Origin: Dryococelus australis
Taxonomy: Eukaryota > Arthropoda > Insecta > Phasmatodea > Phasmatidae
NCBI GenBank assembly: GCA_029891345.1
Contig: CM056994.1
Coordinates: forward strand, 58,745,251 to 58,809,250
DNA: 64,000 bases
Direction: 5' to 3'
Shown here: in pieces, positions 35,018 through 47,699 of the stretch
Layout of the letters: the number at the start of each line of letters is the position of its first letter
How positions within the stretch are numbered: the stretch's first letter is position 1
The notes under the pieces: model-generated
The model's database searches: none
What the model was told of the DNA's origin: nothing
Seen by the model: the letters and a program-made list of their open reading frames with translations, nothing else
Program-made: the position numbers and the translations under genes

Positions 35018-36670
35018 TAAGTCATGTGTGTGTTTATTTCATGAACGAGCCCACGTGAAACTGGGGAAGTCTAGTATTATACTGCCCCTTTGATACAGGA
35101 CAAACAAATAATATTGTGTTTTAATTTGTCACGTGCGTATGCACGTGAATGGTTGGTGGCTGAATACATAAAATAATACACTGATCACTGCACGCCCCAA
35201 CTCGTGGTAGCACGGTGTTGCACATATTAAACTGCATTGCGCATGGCAATGACAATTTACACTTTACAAAAACACATAATAAATTGTACTCAGAACCCTC
35301 TTACAAATTAACAAAACGCCAAGGGGTCGATTAATTATAAGTACCTGATATTTGCACCGGCGCAATGCAAACAAAACTCAACTGCACTTTTACCCATAAC
35401 CACGGGTGCAATTTAATACACTGAACGCAAGTGGGCGGGGCCTTTTGGCCACATGTATTCACTCCCACTACCCGAACTACAGTGGCGAATGAAATAATTT
35501 GTTACAAGGTCTTCATGGCCACATGAGTATATAAGTTAAAAAGGATTTTACATGTACTACTGTGTTTTTAGGTGACCGCGAATAAAATTTTCCTCGCGCC
35601 TCAAATTGGTTAATATTTCATAGTACTTATAACCTAAACGACAACTGGCGGGTGTTATGTTTATACTCCGATGTTTGGATGTGTAGAACCGCTTATTACA
35701 CTAATTGATGAAGTGTGACGATTGGTGATTAATACGTGGACAACTACATATTTTTAGCAGACAAGATATTAAAATTTTAATGATGCCACATAATACCTGA
35801 TACGCTTGAGATTGTGTGTTTGATGTTATTTACATTAAAGAAGAGATGTGATATATATTACAAGAGTTAATACTATTTGTGATTGTGTTCGATGTGTAAG
35901 CGAACTAATATTGTGTTTACTTCACTTTTTGTTTAGAAAACATACTATTCTTCATGGCTTTTTTTTTCAGCTCATTATGAATTTCCATTTGGAAAATATT
36001 TTCTCAGCAAATGCAATCGGCGCAGTGCTCAAGTTGAATATTTAGGTTTATGTTAGCCATGTTTGTAGTTTAGGTTACATTCGCAGACTTCTAACGATAT
36101 TCGTGTTGCATGTCGCTCCATAAGCATTTTTATCACCAATCGTCGCCGCACCCTTCGCCAGTTAATGAAACAAGAATATTTTGTGTACCATAACAAATCC
36201 CCCTCCAAAATATGAAGAAAAAATGTTAAGTACTTATATAAAAATTTATTTTTGGGACTGTTTTGATGGAAATAAAAGTGTTTTATCTTATGTAATATCC
36301 ACATGGTTTGGAGCCAGGAAAGGCTTTCTCATCCTTAGTGTTCTGTGTATAATGAAACGTTAATCACATACTCACCTTTATCCAGTAGTGCCAGTTTTGG
36401 TTGGGGACCATTATTAAGAGGGTGGTGCTTTGAGCCCCACTTATAAGACTGACTAAGCACGTTTGATGGCTCTTGGTTTCAAGCTGGAATCTCATTGTGA
36501 CATTTCTTGCTGTATTATGCTCTATTATGTGGTGCACTTACCAGAGATAGTGCGCAAACATGTGTACCTCACAATTCAATGTAATTATTGAAAGCCATCT
36601 GAAAAATGAGGTTACGTTTTTCAAATGCAGACATATGCCATGTCTGAAGCACAGAGGATAATGTGTTTGG
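35018..36670. other. No recognisable gene
   Basis: AT-rich sequence without coding or repeat signal that I can support. A short hairpin CACGTGC-GTAT-GCACGTG occurs near 35,128-35,145. Confidence 0.55.
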
Positions 36671-36671
36671 T

Positions 36672-36899
36672 GCCATGGTAGCTGAATGGTGAGTCTCCCA
36701 CCAAGGTGAATCGGGTTCAATGCCAGGTCACTGGGAATCGTGCTGGATTATGACATTTGTTGACTGGTTTTCTTGGGGATCTTCTGTTTCCCTACCCTTT
36801 CATTTCGGCATTGCTCCATACACACCCCAATCATCCTCATCGGCTTTCAATACCTGGCTGTTAAGAGTCACCCAAATCTCTTCACTCTTCACTCATCTC
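36672..36899 (+). repeat. tRNA-derived SINE
   Basis: An A-box-like TAGCTGAATGG at 36,679-36,689 and a B-box-like GGGTTCAATGCC at 36,713-36,724 lie at tRNA-like spacing, preceded by a GTGCCATGG stretch. After the head comes a body with TTCTTGGGGATCTTCTGTTTCCCTACCC and CATTGCTCC-type sequence usual for arthropod tRNA-SINE tails. It would be transcribed by RNA polymerase III from the internal promoter and moved by LINE machinery. No LINE is seen in this window. Confidence 0.65.
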
Positions 36900-37110
36900 T
36901 AGGCCATTCACGGTAAAATAAGCACATTTGGAGTAACAGTCACTACATATATTTTATTTTAGCCGTGGATGTTAACTTACAAGTGAGGTGGAAGAATATA
37001 CAGAGTGTGTTTATTTCTTACATGGCAATATTTATTTTTAAATATTGTTATAGGATAAGAAATGGCTGAACTATGACCTCAAAAGTGCTTACTTTACCGT
37101 GAACAGCCTA
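36900..37110. repeat. mariner-type MITE (TA-flanked, ~33-bp TIRs)
   Basis: TA-GGCCATTCACGGTAAAATAAGCAC at 36,900 is the inverse of GTGCTTACTTTACCGTGAACAGCC-TA ending at 37,110, with the arms matching over about 33 bases at a few mismatches. TA on both outer sides is the duplication produced by Tc1/mariner transposases. The interior (~145 bp) has no frame. A third copy of the same end lies at 39,013-39,046. The left end directly abuts the SINE tail. Confidence 0.7.
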
Positions 37111-39380
37111 CACACACATTGACTAAAAACCGAATCAAGAGGACTGTTTAGCCCCCAAATTCAAACCAGAATTTTACTTTGTTTGTTTCAGGTTGCAGTG
37201 AAGTTATTAAGAAGAGAGGACCTTTTGAGGCATTAAAGAGTTGTGGCAAACAGGGGAATTAATATTTGTGTCATTGTGCATCTGTTAAGGCACCCACATA
37301 GCCAGCATATGCACAGTATTGTATATGAAAGTAAAAAACACGTTAAAATAAATTTCCACAATGAATCATTTTACCTATTTGCAGTTTATATCCCTACGCA
37401 AAGAAATTATCACCATCTATATTTCTGTCCCATAGGCAAACATATTACATTTCATAATAGTTCTTATGATACGTTCCAGCATACCTTAGTGTATTTGAGG
37501 CATAATTTTGGAGTTTTTCAACATAGCAAAACCCATAATTTCCCTGTGCTACAAATCTAAAATATTTTATGTAACTGTTTGTGAAACTTGTGTAACTATC
37601 TTAATTTCACACAGACTTTCCAGTTTCCACCAATTACATTATATAATAAATATAGTCACTGCTTTCTGAGCACAAGTTTTTTTGTAACTTATTATGTTCT
37701 GTAAAAATTATTTATATTTTTGTATTGTTTTTAAAGGATGATTACTTGGACTTGGGAAATGTAGACAGATTCATACTCACCCAGTTTAACGATGTGCTGT
37801 TGTACAGCACCGATGTGTAACTTGTAGTTTGTGCATTATTTTAGATGAAGACTAGGATTATTACATGTTATTGAAATACATTATTCTTGTTAAGTGGTAA
37901 CATTAGAAGGGAGATAAATGAAAGTCATGCTGCTGACTTTTTCTAAGAGTACATTTTAATTGATATACTTCCTTGTTATGATAATTAATTCTAATTTTTT
38001 TTTTATGTACTTCAAAAATGCAGCAAATGCAGCAAATGTTCATGTTTTTAAGGTTTGTGTTTAAATGTTGTGAATGTTTTATTTTTACACAACATGCTAA
38101 CAATTTGGTGACATGTCATTTCAATTTACAAAAACAAAATAACCATGTCACATTAACATTGTACCTATGTTGTATATGCATAAGCTTATGTTAAAATATA
38201 ACTGTATACATTTGTTTTATATTAACAGCTGCCTGCCAACTGTACTGTAACTGATGCAGCACAAAGCAAATTAATATAATAAATCTGAGATAATTTTTTT
38301 TTATTCACCTGAAACATTTTCATAAACACTGCATATTAAAGATGCTGTAGATGTTCAAAATTAGTTTTTTTTTGTCCTACATTCTCTATAACATTTACTG
38401 GTAAGTAATAACAGAATATAAAATTCAATATGTTAATATGTTTATAATTACATTACAAAATGGAGATAGAATATGCAAGTACTCACAGGGTGGTATTCGT
38501 GAATACACACACGCATGCACACACAAAAGTAGAAAGAACACATTTTCCATGAGTGTACGCTGTTATGCGGAATATGTGTGTGTCTTTACATGAGTATCAG
38601 CGTGAGAGTACTCGTGTATTCTGTCTCCTTTATTGTAATTTAATTAAATGCTGTTCACGATTGTGAGCACTTTTGAAATTAACCGCAGAAAAATGTCACT
38701 GCCACTACCTGCATACATTTTAACGGGGGCCCACTAAGTTGGCAACGATGGATGGGAAGTAGTTCCATATTGTACCGCCGAATAAAAAGTGTTAGGAAAC
38801 CATTTGTGCCAATTAAAATTATTCTTTTTCTTTCTGTATTTCTTTTAATGCACCGAAGTGTGAAAATGAGCAGATTTGTAAAATATTTAGTTTTATAATA
38901 ATTTCACAGTTTCACTTGACCGATGAATGAATAAAGTTATAAGGTCCATTCAATTGTAATAATACACTAAATGTAAGAATACACAATGTGCATACAAGAT
39001 CTTAAGCAGGGCTTTTAAAAGTGCTCATTTTACTGTGAATAGCCTATATTAGCCTAGTGGCCTATTCCCACTATTTCAAAATGTAATATATATGTGTAAA
39101 CACTGAAGGCATATATATGCCTCATGATTTAAAAATGTGCGTGTAAGTCTACTGCAAACTTTCTTTGCAAATGTTCTGGATAAAATCATATGAAACATAT
39201 TGTGGTACCAAAGAACCTTTATAATGCTCTAAGGTTTCACTTCTATTGTAGGCCGCAACTTGAAGGGCTTTTCTTTTTAGATTACCACATTTTAATTTCT
39301 GTCTTTCTACATCCCTATACACACTAACACTTTGGTTGTTGAACGAGCTGTCAGGCTGGCCCATGCATTCTGTTTCTCTT
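37111..39380. other. No recognisable gene; one extra MITE end
   Basis: AT-rich sequence. The ORF at 37,243-37,560 (105 codons) shows no known domain. A diverged MITE right end (AGTGCTCATTTTACTGTGAATAGCCTA) lies at about 39,020-39,046, so either a second, damaged MITE or the far end of a larger mariner-like element reaches here. Confidence 0.5.
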
Positions 39381-39612
39381 ATTTTCAATCACATATTTGA
39401 CTTCTGCAATTAAAATTATAATAGGCTCTCTTTAGTGGCAGATATATCAGCACTGCTTTCCCTTTTCGCTTGCCAGCTGACTGGGAGAGAGTGCGGACGT
39501 ACACTAACTGACCAAACTGCAACTGTGGATGAGGGCGGGGGGTAGGAGTGTCTGGCGTCTGGCTCACTGTGTGCCGTTTCATGGCACGACTCTCACATTT
39601 CCCATAGGACAT
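39150..39612 (-). pseudogene. Possible LTR-retrotransposon integrase C-terminal fragment
   Basis: The minus frame at 39,612-39,385 contains LQFGQLVYVRTLSQSAGKRKG, like the 'FxxGDLVLVRT...S...K' strand of integrase C-terminal domains, followed in other frames by LPLKEP and YVIEN-like residues where a GPY/F module would sit. A T-run (39,611-39,633) adjoins its 5' side. The next frame (39,388-39,149) may be its continuation but has no motif. Weak support. Confidence 0.4.
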
Positions 39613-39639
39613 TTTTTTTTTTTTTTTTTTTTTAAGTAT

Positions 39640-42570
39640 GTCCCTGCGTATTATTTTAATGCGACGATTTTATTTTTATTTATACCACCATATTTTGTCT
39701 CTTAACTAAGTTGCTATTATTTTTCCAATATGCGCTACTGTCAATTTTTAATGCCTCACTATTGATCTATTTAAAATCTATTTTGGGAAAACTTTATTTT
39801 CTGCTATTGCGAATTTTATAACTGCTTATGTCACTGCTAATAAAATTCATTTGATCTGTTTTGAGAACTTTATCTTACTTTTCAGTAATTAGCAAGGTTG
39901 CGAGGATTTTTAATTATTAATTGTCTTGTGAGTTTGATTATTTTAATTATTGTGGTAATTAATTACTTTGTCATTTTATTTATTTGAAATTCGTATAGCT
40001 AACCTTTGAAGTCGATTTGTCCAGTAAATATTTGTTTTATTCCCAGTTTAAATTACTTATAGTTATGTAATTTTTAATTGAAGTATAGTGGTCAGACACA
40101 CACATATCTATTTCTGCCAGTTATCGTGTTTCAAATATTTTATAGGTTTTTGATGTTTGCTTTATTTGACTGTGTAAATGGTCTTATTCACACATTCTAG
40201 CATTTGGGGACTTTTCCTGCAAGTTTTAATTTTAATCCTGTTCAGAAATTTATTACTTCCAATGCTTCTATCTCAAACTTGAAGGAAGGCATCCAGGCGG
40301 ACTTTTCATCCTGCTATTTTTCTTGCCAGCGAATGTACGCTGCAACGTCTGCAGGAGATGGTATTTCCGTCCGCCCCTGCTCCCCTTTCCAAATGTTGTT
40401 TCTGACCTGGCTGTGTGGGCAGAATCTTCGTGCAATCATGCGCGTGGCGCATGATTTCACAAAATAAAAGTGTTTCGTTCACGTGCACACTTGCCAGTCT
40501 TGCTGAGGTATCTCTTGGTCACGTTCCTTTTTGATCGTCTGCGACATCTAGCAGCGACGTTAGTACTACCTAGACGCCTATTTTCTTTTTCGTTGCGTCT
40601 TTGTTTCTAATAACGACGAAATTTTCTCCCCACCTTCTCGTCATTTTTCTTCTTGGCTCGTCGCCACCATGACGGAATCCCGTTGGGTCGCGACTGTGAT
40701 CGTCCCTGTCGGGACATAGTTTTGTTTTTTGTGTTTTTGATAAAACACATTCAACATCACTTAGTGTAGGGCCAAGTTTTTCTGCGTGTGGTAGCTTTTA
40801 TTTATTCTGTTCTCGTGAAGACTGGTGTTCCAAATGATGATGTCTGGATAATTATTTTTCCCTCTTGGTGACTACAGCCTTAATTCTTTTGCTCCAGAGT
40901 GAGGGTTTCAGGGTTACCCTTGAGCTCTCGTAATTTCCGGTGTGGTTCCGGACTTTTATACCGCGTGATTGCTGTACCTCAATATGCTGCGCCCAGGCGG
41001 ACATTTCTGTGTGGGGAAGCTATTCTACTTTTCGTCTCAGCTTCCTACACAGTCAACGTCAGCTAAGTCAATAAGAACTCTCTTCCAACAATATGAAGAA
41101 TATTACGTTTTAAAACAAAATTAGTTGTTATTATACCAAACTTCTTATGCATATTTTCTGGAGCTATTAATTGGAACTTATGTTCATTTTTTTAAATGGC
41201 CATAATAAAGTATTGTTATGATAACTATGTAAACAAATAATACAATGTATTGTGAGGGGTGCACCTCCACATTTATTGATATTTATCAAGTATTGGATAT
41301 TTCCGAAATGGTTTAATATTTCTAGTTTTTCTTTAATATTTGTTGATTCATGCTATAATAGTAGTATATTTATTTACTGGGCATGTGAGATTTGATACTT
41401 AATGTGAGTTTTGCCCACTCAAGGATACAGCCTTAAAGCTCGATGTAATAATTATGTGTTCCTTAATTTTTCTTTTGGGGGCTTTAACACGTTTTTCCCC
41501 ATACCACTATGTAAGGAGAATATCAACAAGATTTTATTTGTTTTGAGCAATGTTTTATGAAAATATATATAAAATAAGAAAAGATAAATAAATTCTATTG
41601 AATAATCGTTGCCACACACAACTACATGCATTCTTATTTCTAGACAAGCTTCCCTCTGGTTTTGATATAAATATTTAATTTGTGATGAGAATGCCCTGGT
41701 TTTAATTAACCACAATTAGGGAAATGTTTTGGTCAATTAATTAAGTTTTTTTTTTTTGTTTTTGTCCGTCACGTCCCTCTACGGCCTAGCATTATATGTT
41801 TCACTTCCAGGTTTATAATGTCCTTTAGCTTTAATATATTGTTCTTTTTGGGGGCCACTTATGTGAGCAGGATGTAACATTAGATACAATTTTTTTTTAC
41901 AAACCCCCATTTATTTAGTTACACAAACACATCACATTGCTGTCCTACATACATAACATATGAAGATTCTTCTCCTCGTCAGCAATAAATACAATATTTT
42001 TTTTAGTTTTGAGATAATTCTATACACATAATATTGTTTTATATGTACCACGGATTATCATACATCCAGAGCCTTAATTTTCGTACCGGAAGGACACACA
42101 CTGCACATCGTCGAATCTTGACGATATATGTACACTGGGTAATCGGGAATTATGGCTTCCCCTAACACTTTGTGAATGTCACTATACGGAATATGTCCAT
42201 CGTTCCGTGCATGTGTTGCTGTTGGCGGTATGCCTGTTGCATGGTGTGGCGGAGGTGTTCCCATTGGCATGGTGGTAAAAACATAAACACTTTGGTTTGC
42301 TCATCGTCGCCGTACAAAATGCCTATCTGCTTGATGACGCACGAGTCCAGCGTGCGGTAGCCTTGGATATTACAAAACTTTTTTTTTCTCCACGGGTACT
42401 ATGCACTATACTGGTTTAAACCCTGTCTGTTCAACAATAGCCTAGTGTCCTGCAATTCTGTCTTCTTTTCTTACCTGCAACGTGTAATATCACGTAACAA
42501 TATCCTGCACTTTCCTGTGCTTTCTCGCAGGGTTCGTAATGTGTTTTTGACGTTGTAATAATTCTCTTTT
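39640..42570. other. Unassigned sequence, possibly including the 5' LTR/leader of element C
   Basis: Lies directly before gag C. A pyrimidine-rich stretch at 40,500-40,760 and AATAAA motifs (for example 40,463) are compatible with LTR sequence, but no second copy is present in the window to confirm it. The ORFs at 40,204-40,488 and 41,452-41,715 have no recognisable domain. T-runs occur at 41,747-41,758. Confidence 0.4.
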
Positions 42571-42574
42571 TAAT

Positions 42575-43560
42575 ATGTATGAGGGAACCGCTTGGATTCA
42601 GAACTTCAGCAAAGGCATATTGTGGCAGAGTACTATGGAGCTTTCTGAGGAATGTACCTTAGATGTGTTGCAGGACATAACCAGGACTCTCGCTCGTGAG
42701 CTGGGTAGTGGCAAACAGCAGAACCAGGCCAGTTGTGAGTCTTTTTCGACTTCACGCACTATAGAGAAATATTTGTTAAAAGTAGTTGGTGGTATACCAA
42801 CACTGTGTAGTTGCATAGCCATAGAGGTGGTTAAAATTTTACAACAGGGTAGCTTTGTGATTGAAACACCAGCATTCCCTCTTAAAGATATTTATGCTGT
42901 TTTAATAGTGCAGGTTCCTAGGGAATAACAACCTCTGTTCATACAGGCTAGGTATTCTGGGTCTCCATGGCCTACTGCAGTAAAGGAATATTTTGCTTTC
43001 TATGATAGTCATCGTATAACAGATTATCTTCAACACTTGTTTCTAGAGATAACAGCCAGGAGAAACCCTGCTAGCTTAACTGGGAAATCTCGAATGTCTG
43101 GTAGAGATTTTAGGCTTCCAGTATAGAGAGAAGGAGTTTGTAGAGAATATCATTGAGCATGTCCTCCTGCAATATGTCCCCTATGTGTTCTCGCCCAAGG
43201 AACCTAAAACCATGAGTGCATTAAGGGAATTTTTTCATCAAGCATATGTATGCAAGTTAGAGTGTCGGCGGCTTAACGCTGAGCAAAATGTGAAGGTTAG
43301 TGGTAACATTCCAATTGAAAATCTGGTTAGACCCCCTAGGAGGATAGTGTGTTATAACTGTGGTAATGCCAATCACAAAAGCTTTGACTGACGGGCACGT
43401 GTTAAACAAATGTTCCCCCATGATAAACGGTTCTGTGAAATGTTTCGGTTGTTGTGAGCCTGGGCACATGAGGCCTCGAATTGTCCAACCCAGCCTAGCA
43501 AAAAATTTGCACATGTACAAAGAGTTAATGGCCGGAAACTGGGCTTTGATTATAGGAAAC
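42575..43560 (+). pseudogene. gag of gypsy element C
   Basis: ATG at 42,575 opens a 117-codon frame with GTAWIQNFSKGILWQSTMEL and a LDVLQDITRTLARELGS helix, closely parallel to gag D (GTVWLQKLSKETLTQL, LDELRTLARGF). After a stop at 42,926 the remainder is in other frames: a RPPRRIVCYNCGNANHKSFD knuckle (43,335-43,391) in which the last Cys codon is a stop (TGA), then CFGCCEPGHMR with a one-base loss before its last Cys (about 43,440-43,485). Two CCHC knuckles bind RNA in the intact protein. Confidence 0.82.
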
Positions 43561-43587
43561 GAGGGCATATGAAAAAAAATTATATCT

Positions 43588-44001
43588 CAGCAACATAATG
43601 TGAGAAGTGTTGTGCAGAAGAGGAAAAGGTTTTCAATTACTTTTGTAGAAGTTAGGTTTGGGTCAGTTAAGAAACTGGCTTTACTAGATAGTGGATGTTC
43701 AGTTTCACTCATTAACCAGAATTTTTGCAATAAGCTCTTTAGAGAACAGCCATTGGGCGCCCTGGCTGAAAGGCATAATGAACATACAGTTTTTAGTGTT
43801 GTTAATGGGGGTTTCATGAAGTTAAGTACACTTCAACCGCTAGTATCCACTTGGACCACTTTTCTTGAAAAAAATATTTTTTTTGTGTTACCCAACTTGA
43901 ATCATAATGTTATCTTGGGTGTCGACTTTTTGTTTCCCACTAGGGCTTATCTTAACTTACATGATGCTATGTTGAGTTTCCATTTCTCAAAGAAGATGTG
44001 A
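43588..44001 (+). pseudogene. aspartic protease of gypsy element C
   Basis: A long open frame (134 codons including the lead) shows KLALLDSGCSVSLINQNFCN, a D-S-G catalytic triad, then HTVFSVVNGGFMKLS flap-like region and NHNVILGVDFLFPTRAYLNL, the second lobe. It parallels the protease of element D (PALIDSGCSVSLID). The frame is intact through this domain and ends at a TGA overlapping the next frame's start (43,998). Confidence 0.88.
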
Positions 44002-44955
44002 AAATTGTGGTAAATGAATCTAAGGAAAAGGTCAATATGGCTGAGAAAGATTTCTCATTAGAAATGTGTAATCAATTTACCAGCATTATAACTCAGAAGT
44101 TTGAACTGTGCAAAGAATATATGCACGAGCTTGTGTTGGTAGACAAAAGCCCTGTATATTGCAACCCATACAGTGTAGGTCCGGCGAAACGAGAGATTGC
44201 CAAGAAAATTATTGATCAGTTGTTAGCTGAACAGGTGATTGTCCGGTCTAATAGTGCATATGCTAGTCCCACGTTTTTAGTTCCAAACAAGGAACCAGGC
44301 AAGTTTAGATAGGCGATAGATTACAGGAAAGAGAAAAAAATCGAATTCCATCACTATCCTTTTCCTAAGGTTGATCATTTTTTCAGCTTCTGGGCAAGGC
44401 CTGCTATTTCACTATGCTGGACTTGAACCAGGCATTCCACCAAATCCATTTACATCCCAATGCCAAGGGAATTCTTGCTTCTGTAATGCCCTGAGGAATG
44501 TTTAAGTAGACAAGAGTGGGTGGGCAAGCCCTGTATTGTGTACTCGACAAGAGCTTACTTCCTTATAAGGTTGATTTTGTTTTTAATAACTTATAAAACA
44601 TAGTAATTTACAGCAAGAGTAATGAGAAACACTTGGAGCGTGTAGCATTGGTACTGAGAAAACGTCTGGAAGCTGGGTTAACAGTTAACCCAGACAAAAT
44701 CACTCCTGGTGTAGCAAGCAAGTGAATCTGTTTGGATTCATAGTTAGTGAAAACTAGTTGCTTCTTGACTCAGATAAGATAAACTGTGTGCTATCTTTTC
44801 CTCAGCCACAAGATCTGCGTAAAGTGCGGCGTTTTCTTTGTATAGTCGGCTATTATGATAGATTTATTCCCTCTTTGGCAGAACTGGCACTGAACAGGAG
44901 GGAGCGGTTGTTAAAATTAAAATCTCTTTAACTTCTCCTCCCATCTTGCGAAATC
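43998..44955 (+). pseudogene. reverse transcriptase of gypsy element C, truncated
   Basis: Open frame 43,998-44,312 gives the connection and fingers (HELVLVDKSPVYCNPYSVGP, LLAEQVIVRSNSAYASPTFL). After a stop, frames hold IDYRKEKK, FTMLDLNQAFHQIHLHPNAK (first palm Asp) and a stretch NL-stop-NIVIYSK where Y-x-D-D should be, so the catalytic pair is lost. Later VNPDKITP and SRLLxxIYSLF-type thumb residues lead to LLKLKSL and SPPILR, then element E's LTR begins at 44,956. The RNase H and integrase of C are absent after E as well. Confidence 0.85.
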
Positions 44956-45681
44956 GTGTTGCTGGTCGGCGCCCGACTGGCGAGCGAAGAGATTATGTGA
45001 TAGTGGCAGGCATGGGGAGCAGCATATCAGATACACTGAGCGGGCTGACAAGATAATCTCTGTAGTGGTGCATTCTACTGCCTCTGGTCGTATTGTTTTC
45101 GACCGATATCTGAAGAATGTTCTGGATTACTGACCTTGTTCTCTCAGCGCAACTCGGACTGTGTTGAACCTTCGAGATAATCAGGGCTAGACTACGAATT
45201 TCGCAGCAGGCCTCTGGACCAACAGTTGGAGTTCGATTAGAAGAATAAATTAGTTGCTGAGTTCGAGCGATAGAAGAACGGGCGGCCAGAGCCGCAGTGA
45301 GGGAATGGAATTCCGCGACTACTCTATCAAGAAGCGAAGTACGCGGCTGGCAGGCAGGACTATTGGACTAAGTGCGTAAGCTGAAGATATTGTAAATGAT
45401 GAGAACAAATAGACTGAAAACATACTAATAATGGGTATATGTTAATTGACTGTAGCCAACAGAGACAATTAAAAAGACGTTTATTAGAGTTGAAATTGAC
45501 ATTAAATAATGCAGTCAATGTTAAATTACGAGTTAAAGTTAAGACAGATGATTTAATGTTATAAATTACAGCAAAGCGAATAATTTTGAATTAAAATTTA
45601 CTTACTTTTAATTATTTTTTTATTAAAATTTCCATTCCTCACGAACTCAGGTATGCTCCTCAGGCATCCTCACATGTATCA
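44956..45681 (+). repeat. 5' LTR of element E
   Basis: Matches 47,976-48,715 in the same orientation from GTGTTGCTGGTCGGC to CCTCA...TGTA(T/A)CA. The first few bases (TGTTTT in the 3' copy) are missing here. Shared blocks include GACAAGATAATCTCTGTAG, TGTTCTGGATTA and TGTTGAACCTTCGAGAT. There are many substitutions and indels, so the insertion is old. Confidence 0.88.
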
Positions 45682-45702
45682 CTGGTGCCAGAAGAGAGAT
45701 GG
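45682..45702 (+). other. Primer-binding-site-like sequence of element E
   Basis: CTGGTGCCAGAAGAGAGATGG begins directly after the CA end of the 5' LTR. A TGGTGCC-type start is usual for the tRNA primer site of LTR retroelements. I do not assign the tRNA. Confidence 0.55.
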
Positions 45703-45832
45703 AGGCAATCATTAATTAATCAATTGTAAATAAAGTTAGAGTATAGACAAGTAGTGTTTTTAAACAAATTAATATATTGTAATAGCTGTAGGTAAAAATA
45801 ATTAAAACAGTTCTATACAACTGACTAAGTGA

Positions 45833-47160
45833 ATGTTAACAAGGAAAATGTCTCCAGAACTGGAACTACTGCGAGCATTGATTGAGGGGCTGGGTAGCCA
45901 AGTGAGCACAAGTGTTAATATCCTCGATAACAAAATTAGTAGCGTCAACGAAGCTGTACATACCCAAATTAGTAGTGTAAAAGAGCGTGGACGAAGCTGT
46001 ATATACCCTAATTAGTAATATGACAGATAGTGTGAATGAAATTGTTAATAACTAATTTTTTCTGTAATTGAAACCTCAAAAAGTGTAAATGGGATTGTGG
46101 ACAGGGTAGATACGAAAATATATAAATGTAAATGCAGACAGGAAAATAGGAAGCATTTATGATTTAGTGAATACGAGAATGGATAGTGCAAATGAAATAG
46201 TGAACAGTGCAAATGACAGAATTGACAATATCAGTGAAAGGTTTGACAGTGTCGAGAACAAAGTGAAACAGAAGACAAGTTCAGTAGAGAAGCAGGTTGA
46301 GGTATTTCTTCAGCAACTAAATTCTGTTACCACAACATCGCCAGCCGAGAAAATTGAGGAAGCTGTACAAGTCGTCACCAACACACCGACCCCGGAGGGT
46401 AGCAAGTAGCTCAGCAGCATTGGTGTCGCGCAACCGGCAGTGGTGAAGGGAGTCTCAATTAAGCTCGCCCCTTACGATGTACAGATTTCATGGCGGGAGT
46501 ACCAACACCAGTTTGAAAAAGTCGCAACCCTTAATGGCTGGACAACCAAACAGTAGGCTTACTACCTTACCGCAGTACTGAGAGGCCCCGCATTAAGCAT
46601 ACTACAATATCTGGCACAGTGACATCGAGTACCCCACACTGACGTCGGCCTAGGAGTTACATTTCGGCGACCGGTACCTGCTACATGCCCACCTCGCACA
46701 GTTGCGAAGCCACTACAGGAGCTATTGCAAGACATTGTGTGGCGCTTCTGCCTATATCTGGAAGGGTACCCCGAGGAGGTGCGCGACGTCATAGCAGTCT
46801 GCTTCTTCATCGATGCCATCGCCGACACAGACGTCCGACAAGCAGTGCGTCTCGCTGCACCCCACAACATGAAGGACGCTTTGGTCGAAGCATTGGAGGT
46901 GGAGTCAGCAAGACAGGAGCTCGCATCCCGACGTCCAAAGTACGCATTGTGAAGCTGAAAAAATACGAAGACAGGATAACGAAGACACTTAAGGAGTTGC
47001 AGTTGGCTTCGAGGGGCATCGCTTCTGGGATTCGTGCTACAGAGTTTCACCGTCTCTGACCCAAATGGAAGAAGTGTTGGTCATGTGGACAGCTGGGGCA
47101 CCTGATAACTTATTGCCCACAACAGAAGCAGCAGCAAGTAAAGAGACAGCGTGGTGAAGA
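45833..47160 (+). pseudogene. gag of element E with coiled coil and zinc knuckle
   Basis: From ATG 45,833: a frame with LELLRALIEGLGSQVSTSVN, then repeated D/N-x-I-SSVN units across broken frames (to about 46,300) giving a long coiled coil, for example NDRIDNISERFDSVENKV. Then IKLAPYDVQISWREYQHQF and a capsid-like segment with VRDVIAVCFFIDAIAD, NMKDALVEALEVESARQEL, and at 47,070-47,115 a CWSCGQLGHLITYC knuckle (CX2CX4HX4C, all ligands present). Several frameshifts. Order and content are typical of gypsy gag. Confidence 0.82.
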
Positions 47161-47699
47161 ACAATTGCCTCGATGAGCGCATACAAACACTCGCATGAAG
47201 ACATTTGTGATCTTCGTGGATATGCCCAACAACTGAGACACAACATCGACGAGATGTTGCTGCAAGCTGCACACCTCACAAAACACTTGAAAAATACACT
47301 TGAAGACGTGCCTGTGATGTCCAGAAGCCCCGTGCACACTGTGCCATAAAACAGAGAAAGGTGACCATGGCATGGAGTGAGTGACAGGATGGTCCATTTC
47401 AGTAGTACTTCTGAAGATAGCAGTCCCACGGAGGAAGTGGTTCGTATGACAAAGAACCAGTTGTACGAACTCGACAAAGGGAGTGAGGTAGTCGACAGGA
47501 GCTGCCAGCATTTCAGGGTACGATGATACAGCTACAACCTGCAGCATCCACTGAAAGCATCAGAACTTTTCATATTGGTAGACATGGTCTAAAGGAACAT
47601 GCAAGGGGAAATTGTGGAGTTGCCCCATCTCTTCAAACTCATAATGAAAGGATTAGTGTTTCTGTAAGGTACAAACGACCATACAGAGACAGGATAAGA

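Noticed and set aside
35128-35145. CACGTGC-GTAT-GCACGTG hairpin as a regulatory site
   Set aside because: A short E-box-containing hairpin with no gene nearby; could be chance.
46562-47547. Minus-strand frames of 145-162 codons
   Set aside because: They are shadows opposite the gag of element E, which has a recognisable zinc knuckle on the plus strand.
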